A stretch of DNA of 64,000 nucleotides from Ancylostoma caninum (taxonomy: Eukaryota; Nematoda; Chromadorea; Rhabditida; Ancylostomatidae), in contig JBAJFG010000086.1 in NCBI GenBank assembly GCA_037903475.1, positions 186,001 to 250,000 on the forward strand. The letters run 5' to 3'. The notes beneath the pieces were generated by a model that was not told the origin of the DNA, searched no databases, and saw only the letters and a list, made by a program, of their open reading frames with translations. The translations under genes were made by a program, and so were the position numbers. Every line of letters begins with the position of its first letter. Position 1 is the stretch's first letter. Shown piece by piece: positions 57,301 to 64,000 of this stretch.

Positions 57301-60300
57301 ATAGTCGCTTCTCTCCCTATTACTTATGCTGGTAATTAAAAGAAGGAAGATGTGAAGCTCCATGCATGTGAGAGTGGAACTACAAATAAGAGCCGTTCTC
57401 GTGGTTCTCAACTTTTATCCCAGTGAGGTATCTCGAGAAGTCCTCGAGAGCGACCTTAGAGGTCGATGAGGGTGAAGGGGCTGAGCTTTCTTCTCTAAAT
57501 CCAGTTAGTAGTGGTTTTTTCCACCTATAATGGCTAAGAAGCATTGCTGGAGTGATTCTGCAAAAGAAATGTTACATGGGAAGGATTGGTCTATGCAATG
57601 GTGAGGAGCTTTATGTACTTTCATGTGGTAAATACAAAATGAACCAAATTGTTTGAGTACATTCTTGAACTCCTAAAGAATCGCACCTTGAGGATCTCTT
57701 CGACAAAGATTCTTCGCTTGAAAATGTTAACTAGTCCTTAGCGTAGGTGTAGGTGACAGTCCAGTGCTAGAGTAAGGGTCTATCAACTTCGTGGTCCAGA
57801 AGCAGACTGCGAGTTAGGGAACCTCTGAGCTTACTGCCAGCTCAGCCAAATCCAGAAGAATCTGATAAACAACCCCAAGTAATCTGATGTCTAGAGGATG
57901 AGAGGGATAATCGCGAAGGCGTAGCTTATAGTGACGAGGATGATGTTCCGTCTCCCATCCAACTCCACAGGATTAGTATTGCAAATTTTTATTAGTATTG
58001 CAAATTTTTGACAAAGAATGACCTGGGGAAGAGGTTTGCAATTATCCAAAATAACCTCGAAGCTGATATGGAAAAAAGTTAACAAAATCCCCAGTATGCG
58101 ACTAGGTAAAATATCGTAAAAATGTGCATGAGAGAAGAAATAAGTTTGGAATAGAAGCTGAGATTAACGCGAAATTGTCTTGAAATTGCAACAACATTTA
58201 AAATAGCAATCCCAGGCTTTTCAAAAATCAAAAATCAAAAGTGGAAACATTTTCTGAAGACGACAAAATGCACGGGACATCGATAAGAAAATACGTCTTT
58301 GCTCTTATTCCTCGCACATTCTTCATTATGCTCATTTTGAGAAGGGAATCAGATCTACTCTATATTCGTGTACGCCCATTATTTGAAATTATTATATGAT
58401 TTCCGTGCTTGAAAAAGCCCTTCCAGAAAAAGGAGAGTTTCTACAAGCAGTCATAGAGGTCTGAAGAAAAGGAAGGAAGCTGGCAGCTCTTTTTGTTCTC
58501 AAAGTGTGCTAGGCAATTAGGTGGAGGAGAGAGAGTCGCAGAAGGAGAATAATACAAGGATTTTTGCAGTCAATCTGCCAAATTTTAATGTTAAAATTAA
58601 TAATTTCAGTGATTTCACATTTCCATACGGACCTCAAGGCGGCGGAGACCACATTTTCTTCAACGTGCTTTCTGCTTCTCATTTTTCCAGCTGCGCTCCT
58701 AGCAAGGTGAGCATTGTTACTGGAGGAATATAACAAGGAATCACGTTCAGGATGTGACAACTCGTACAATTCTTCGATCATTCATTAGATGCACTCAAAC
58801 ACCCGAAGTTGCTATGGCATAGCAGCCCAAAATGCAGTAAGAACAGAAGTATGAGTGAAAATTGAATGACTCAGCCAAATTCGGTACAGGAAGGAACGAA
58901 AGCGTAACAGAAAAGGTATCATGCAATGCCTCACAAGGGGGAATCATAGGAACGGGCATTTGTAGTCCATACTTTAGTCACATCTTCTGTGTCATCACAT
59001 GAAAAAGAATAGGTAGGCCTCCAGGAACATTTCAGAACATCCAGGAATGTTCCCCTTCTCACTGAGCGCAGAATTTCTCACCGGTTCCACGGAGCTCCTA
59101 GGAAAAACCGCAGTACATTCGCGTTGTTACGGTCCAGGCAAAACGCAGTTATATCGCCGGTCGTTTCTTTTGGCGGAGCTGACGCGTCAATTTTCAGCTG
59201 GTTTCGCAAGTAACTTGCGCGGCTGGACGTCATTGTGACTCATCATCTCATTTCGGAAGACTTTGTCGGTAACTGCTCTGTTCGGGAAAATGCCATTGTT
59301 CGAGAAGTGCGAAAAAAGAGGAAAATGGAGCGGTGCACATTACGTGAACGTTCATGGGAGTCACTACGGGAACTAGGAGAAATAAGGAAATTCATGGTAA
59401 ATGGCCGCAAATCCGGCAAATGGGTTTCCGCCACAAAGGAACGGAGATTTCAAAGCAGTAGAAGACCATTGTCCCATTCGGCCAATGAAAAACATGTCCT
59501 TTGATGGTATTAAGAGCGAAAAACCAGATTTTCGCCAAAAATAAAGGTGTACAACTGTGCGGAAAAGAGGGCAAAGTGGCAAAAAAGATGAAGAAGGAGA
59601 GCGCTGCAACTTGAAGCTGGTTCGATAAGCTGCAGCGAGGACAAAAAAGTTCTAGAAGGGCTCGAATTACGAGTTGAACCAATGTACTTGAATTATAAAT
59701 CTAATTTGAAGGACGAGATACGTTAGGAAAGAGTAAAATATTTGGAAAATGTAGTACAAAAAGCTATTTTCGGAAGGATTATAATTCAAGAAAGGGAATT
59801 GATGACCAGAGCCGAAAAGCTTCCTGTTTCAAGAAAAGTAAACGAAAGGAAGAAAGAGAAAAGGTAGGCCATACATATTCCTTACTCCTGCGTTGAGTTG
59901 ATCCAAAGACATGAGAAAATGATATAAGAAAGGTATAAATTAATGGAAAAGGCCAAAATTTCCACATAATCAATCATCGCTGGCGAGTATAAACGCTTCA
60001 ACGTAGGTTTACGCGCTAGTGCCGCAAGATTACAAGGTATATTTCTTATCTTTGTAAGAAGTAGATGGTGAAACTATAAAAAAACTCTTTTTGCTGTTCA
60101 AAGCTAATATTTCACATCTTTTGCTAGAATAAGGCTAGGATTACCCTTTCTACCGCAGGATATAGCATAGAGGTGCGCTACTCTATCTTTACCCCAAGCA
60201 AAAGAAATAAATAAAACAATAAATGAACTAAACAAAAAAGGCAATACTTACTATACCATACTTAAAAAATAACAAAAGAACTTGTTAAACTTAAAGAAGC

Positions 60301-60475
60301 AAAAAACATATAATAAGCATAACTTGATAATCTTAAAATATGAAAATTATGAAAAATAACACAATAATTTCTTTAAAACCTAAATCTAATATATTTAGGG
60401 AAATGGATAGAATTCTTCGCAGCGGAGTCCAAAAATGTGCATTATATGTATCAATAGGATAAATGTAGAGGTAAT
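54320..60475. other. Intergenic, no supported gene
   Basis: A GC-richer patch at 54,600-55,240 carries long frames on the minus strand (160 and 163 codons). They overlap other frames, end at low-complexity sequence and have no recognisable domain. A G-run lies at 55,256-55,280. From 55,600 to 60,300 the DNA is AT-rich with many 'gaatttctgga'-like words, which suggests old repeats. Inverted 'cctcgagag' and 'gaccttagaggtc' words occur near 57,430-57,465. Confidence 0.4.
55256..55280 (+). repeat. Poly-G tract
   Basis: Five G, one A, then a G run of about fifteen, followed by 'agagg'. It is one of several G or C homopolymers in the window and is likely length-variable. Confidence 0.75.
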
Positions 60476-60667
60476 GTGGTGACTGTTAGGGGTTACTCCT
60501 CAGGAAACCGTGCGCTAGTCGCGGAAACTAAACGGTGGAGTTCACTGAAAACGGCGCGACCGCGATTACCAGTTATTCGCAATGGTTTGGTGAAAAACAA
60601 CGGATCAGTAGTACTAAATACAACCGGTGAAATGTACAATCTGGCCGTACTCGAGGATTACCTATGA
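60476..60667 (+). CDS. Candidate small or terminal exon, unrecognised
   Basis: A 63-codon frame from ATG at 60,476 to TGA. A CTCAG at about 60,504 offers an acceptor in a compatible frame, so it may be a last exon. The sequence is balanced and basic (ETKRWSSLKTARPRLPVIRN) and ends NLAVLEDYL. It lies at the boundary from AT-rich to GC-richer DNA. No family recognised. Confidence 0.25.
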   Translation: MVTVRGYSSGNRALVAETKRWSSLKTARPRLPVIRNGLVKNNGSVVLNTTGEMYNLAVLEDYL

Positions 60668-63600
60668 TGTGGACTAGTTTCGGTTACCAACTTTTTTTTT
60701 TTTTGGGGGGGGGCTGCAAAGGCCAGTGGTAGATGAATAAGGGTGAATAGCAGTTCTTCAAATGAGGCATGAAGTTAGCGATGTCTTTGAAGCGAAACAC
60801 AGTCCCCCCCCCTCCCCCGTCGACTCGCGCATGCACACAAGCCATTGTCAACGACACAAGTGTAATAACACGTGCGTACGTATGCATTAGATGGCCGGGC
60901 CGACCCGAACGAGAGGTATCCCCCGTGCAGACGGGCGACCGGGGGCAAAAACACCCCGGCTAATGTCGAATTTGTGGCCGGTGCTGCGAAATGCGATATT
61001 GCTGCTGCGGGAACGGGGCGCCGGCTGGTCCGGTTGTCGCTGAGCGTCGGCAATCCTCTTAGCGCAGCAAAAAAGCAACTGGAGAAATAGAGAGAGCCGG
61101 TGGAGACGATCCGGGAGAGTCTGGATAGTCTGCGTGGTGCGGAGCTGAGTCGGTCAGCTGTGTCGACGACACGTCCAGGCAGTGGCTATGTGTTACAGTG
61201 AAATGCGAGGCGAAGAGATAAGGAATTGTTTCTTCTCTGTGGCGGACTTTGCTCGATGTGAAGTGGGGAGAAAAACTACAGGCAGCGATTGTGATAGTTG
61301 TCCACGGGACGGCCACTGTACAGATCATCCGATAGAGGAGGTTACGCATCAGAAATTTATAGTTCATCGTGCACAATTTATTACATTTTCTCAAAGGAAA
61401 AATTTATCAAATAATTGGTTGGACCGAAAGCAAGGGAACCCATTCGTCTTCCAGAGAAATCAAGGATACAGAGGAGGAAAGCAGAGGCATCATCGACCGG
61501 CAAATAATATCTTTATCAACCTGTCACCCACACCAAGAAACGCGATAAGTAAACAAGATAAAACTGTCCGATAAGTGTGCAATTACGTACATGTGTCAAT
61601 AAAATTGTTATCATGGCTTGTGTACGTGAACAATTCAATACCAGTCTCATCAGCACCGGGTCTCACTGACAATTTTTCATGGAAAATCGCTCAGAAAACA
61701 AGGAGGAGGGTAATTTATGGAATTTCACGTGGAAATATCATACATCCTGAAATTGAGTACTTACGAAACCAAAGGAATTTCCCTGAAAAATTGCAGTGAC
61801 GGAAAGGATTTCATAAAAAGGATTTTGCTACCGTATTTGAGGAGGACAGCTATGACAAAGACGTCAAAGGCCGGAGGAGATGTAAGAATGTAATGAATAG
61901 CATATTCGCATGACCGTGGGACACCGGTGACTCTCCCAATAAAACTTAGAATTCTGCCATGCACTGAACTGATGTGAGTCAATGTCATAATTTCCTGAGA
62001 ACTGTTATGCGCGTTGAAAAAACAAAGAGGCATTTCGTAGGCGGAATACAAGCGGGCACAGGATAGGGTGCTTTTATTTATTTATTTATTTATTTATTTA
62101 TTCAATCATTAATTCATTTAGCACACAACTTAAGTGCACCATAAACGAAGAAGCTATAACAAAAGCAAAGCAATCGATTCAAATCCGGAGTGAGTAATAA
62201 GGGTGAGGGAGCAGGAGAACCCTGAACCTTGGTTTTTATACCAGTAATCATCTTCATCTATTCGGGTTTACAGTAATTTGCCCTCAGTAGTATAATTTTG
62301 CACTGAGTTCAGGGAACAAAGTATTTCCCTGCTTTGACAACACAACATTAGTGCCAGCCAATCGCGCGGGAGATGCGGGGCGGCTCTGGCTTGCTGCGTC
62401 TCTATGGCGCATGTAATCTCTCGCGGTCTCTGCGATTGGTCATGGTGCAAAAATATCATGAGTGTATGGGATGTCCCAAAACCCATACCTGTTCGTGCGT
62501 CATTCCTCCCACTTTTCCTCCCACACCCCCCCCCCTGACCCCTCTCTCTCTCTAGGATGACTTTTCATGATTTTTCAGAACAACTTTTTAGACGTTTTAC
62601 AATTACCAAGTGAAGAACCATTATATTTAGTAGTGAAAAAGCAAATAGCGTCATGAAAAGACAAATAAGTGGTAAATAAATAAAAAATAGGGAATCAAAG
62701 TATGTCTGTAAATAAGCAAATATGTTTTCTGACGAGGGAATCCTCTTTAAATATGAAACAGTAAGGTTATCTGTGTCATCAAGAGCAAAAAGAAAAAATT
62801 CAACTGAGAATTGAATATATCGCTGCAAGATTGATGGAGTTCTCAAGACTCCTCCAATACTAAGCGCGAATTCAACAAATTTCACAAGAAATACCTCGTG
62901 ATCACCTGGTTATTCGGAAAAATTTCCTGTAGCTAAGAGAAGTTCCTATAATAATCATCCTATATCACTTACAACCTTGGCCATCCAGAAAATCAGTGTC
63001 AAAATTCCACGGAAATTGCTTGGTTTTCGGTTTTTCTTAGCATTTTCTACAATTCCCTCGCCTGGAACAATTTTTTGCCCTTTTGCTGGAGCAGAACTTT
63101 TTGCAGCGTACTCCAGGGAACACGCACGACTGCTTGCAAACTCGTTCGCTGACATTTTTCTGGATATACTCTCGAGAGTTTCGGTTTTTATGTACGAATC
63201 CGAGACTAGAAGTGCTCACGTGCTCAGTGCGCGAGCACTTGTGAGACCTGAAACACTAGACAGGAGGGAAAGCACGAGCCGATATAGAGCTGCATTGCCT
63301 TCCAAAAGTTCTCAATGGGGTGGAAACTCGGTTTCTGGAGGGATTTGTAGCCCTGGAAATGAACGATCACCCAGGTGGAAGAGACGAGCATGAACATTGA
63401 AATGGAACTTGACATCAAACCAATTTTTTTCGTTGAAAACTGTTCTAGATTTACCCATATATTTTTTACAAAGGACTTATAACATCCATTTATATTTACA
63501 AATAATAAAAATATGTATAAAATTGTTTCAAAGAACTTAGATTAGCTTTTGGAACGAGGGATGAAACGACTTTTATCTTTAGATTTGTAATTTGAGATGA

Positions 63601-64000
63601 AATTTCCGGAACAGGAAGTATGGAATTTCAAGTCAATTGACAGGCCAATTTTCCAAGCGTATTCAGCGGAAATTCTCATTGAACCTGTAGAAAATCAACG
63701 CTGATAAAAACCCTTGAAGCACAATTCTGAAGGTTCGATTATAGGCGAATATAAACAAAAGAATTTTTTAATTTCAATTCGCAGATAGCAATCACAGCGG
63801 AATGAGAAGGATCCAGGAATTTCTGGTGACGACTGAATTCCTATATTCCGAGGTATTCTGGAGATTGAAAATTGAGGGCTCAAAAAATTAGAAGGGGAAG
63901 GTCAAAGATCAGGAAAAAAAATCGAAATCATTTCCGAAATCTGTTCAGGGCAAGCAGCAGCATGAAAATGCAGAAAACAACGTTAAGTAGAATTTAATTT
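60668..64000. other. Intergenic to window edge, no supported gene
   Basis: A GC-rich, CpG-containing patch spans 60,800-61,330 with overlapping frames on both strands. A (ttta)n microsatellite lies at about 62,071-62,103. A small palindrome with 'gccaatcgcgcggga' and 'ctgcgattggt' lies at 62,355-62,440, and C/CT runs at about 62,525-62,555. The 138-codon frame at 62,977-63,393 has no recognised motif. Confidence 0.4.
62071..62103. repeat. (TTTA)n microsatellite
   Basis: About eight uninterrupted TTTA units. Shorter ATTT runs occur near 39,905 and 55,600, where they also adjoin similar 'gcactctatggtgcac'-like sequence. Confidence 0.85.

Noticed and set aside
61182..61574. 130-codon plus-strand frame with several Cys
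   Set aside because: Overlapped by a 111-codon frame on the other strand; no domain and no convincing partner exons.
62977..63393. 138-codon plus-strand frame
   Set aside because: No recognised motif, sequence resembles surrounding 'gaatttctgg' repeats, and a minus-strand frame overlaps.

Overview
The window looks like nuclear DNA from a nematode, probably a clade V (strongylid-like) worm. Five conserved eukaryotic genes are split by short GT-AG introns. Several start codons sit a few bases to about 30 bases after a TTTCAG-type acceptor, as expected for spliced-leader trans-splicing. I see no bacterial operon, phage or CRISPR features. The species call is inference.

Layout. 1-22,000 is mostly non-coding and repeat-rich: two foldback elements (8,991-9,465 and 10,400-10,700), an unrecognised three-exon gene on the minus strand (11,386-13,959), a 113-bp tandem satellite of about 16 copies (17,238-19,018) and small inverted-repeat transposons, one nested inside another (20,126-20,602). 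22,013-23,669 (minus) is a membrane-anchored protein with a YccV/HspQ-like domain. 25,680-30,030 is dense in short dispersed repeats and holds two candidate small membrane or secreted protein genes. 30,213-47,973 is the gene-rich core: a C2orf68-like (UPF0561) gene and an Obg-family mitochondrial GTPase (MTG2) on plus, then RTCB tRNA ligase and RSPRY1 (SPRY plus RING) on minus. 47,977-64,000 has no recognisable conserved gene, only repeats, G-tracts and a few exon-like reading frames.

The exon models of MTG2, RTCB, RSPRY1 and the C2orf68-like gene were assembled by hand. All intron phases agree and they give proteins of 361, 504, 587 and 195 residues. MTG2 and RTCB converge tail to tail with stop codons about 200 bp apart. 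MTG2 acts in mitochondrial large-subunit assembly, RTCB ligates tRNA exons and unfolded-protein-response mRNA halves, and RSPRY1 is a probable ubiquitin ligase. Nothing in the sequence shows that they share one pathway.

No wholly new molecular system is provable here. The most interesting items are the nested transposon with a readable empty site, the satellite with three unit subtypes, a small two-helix membrane protein whose reading frame hangs on an 11-A run, and an unrecognised acidic-tail gene.
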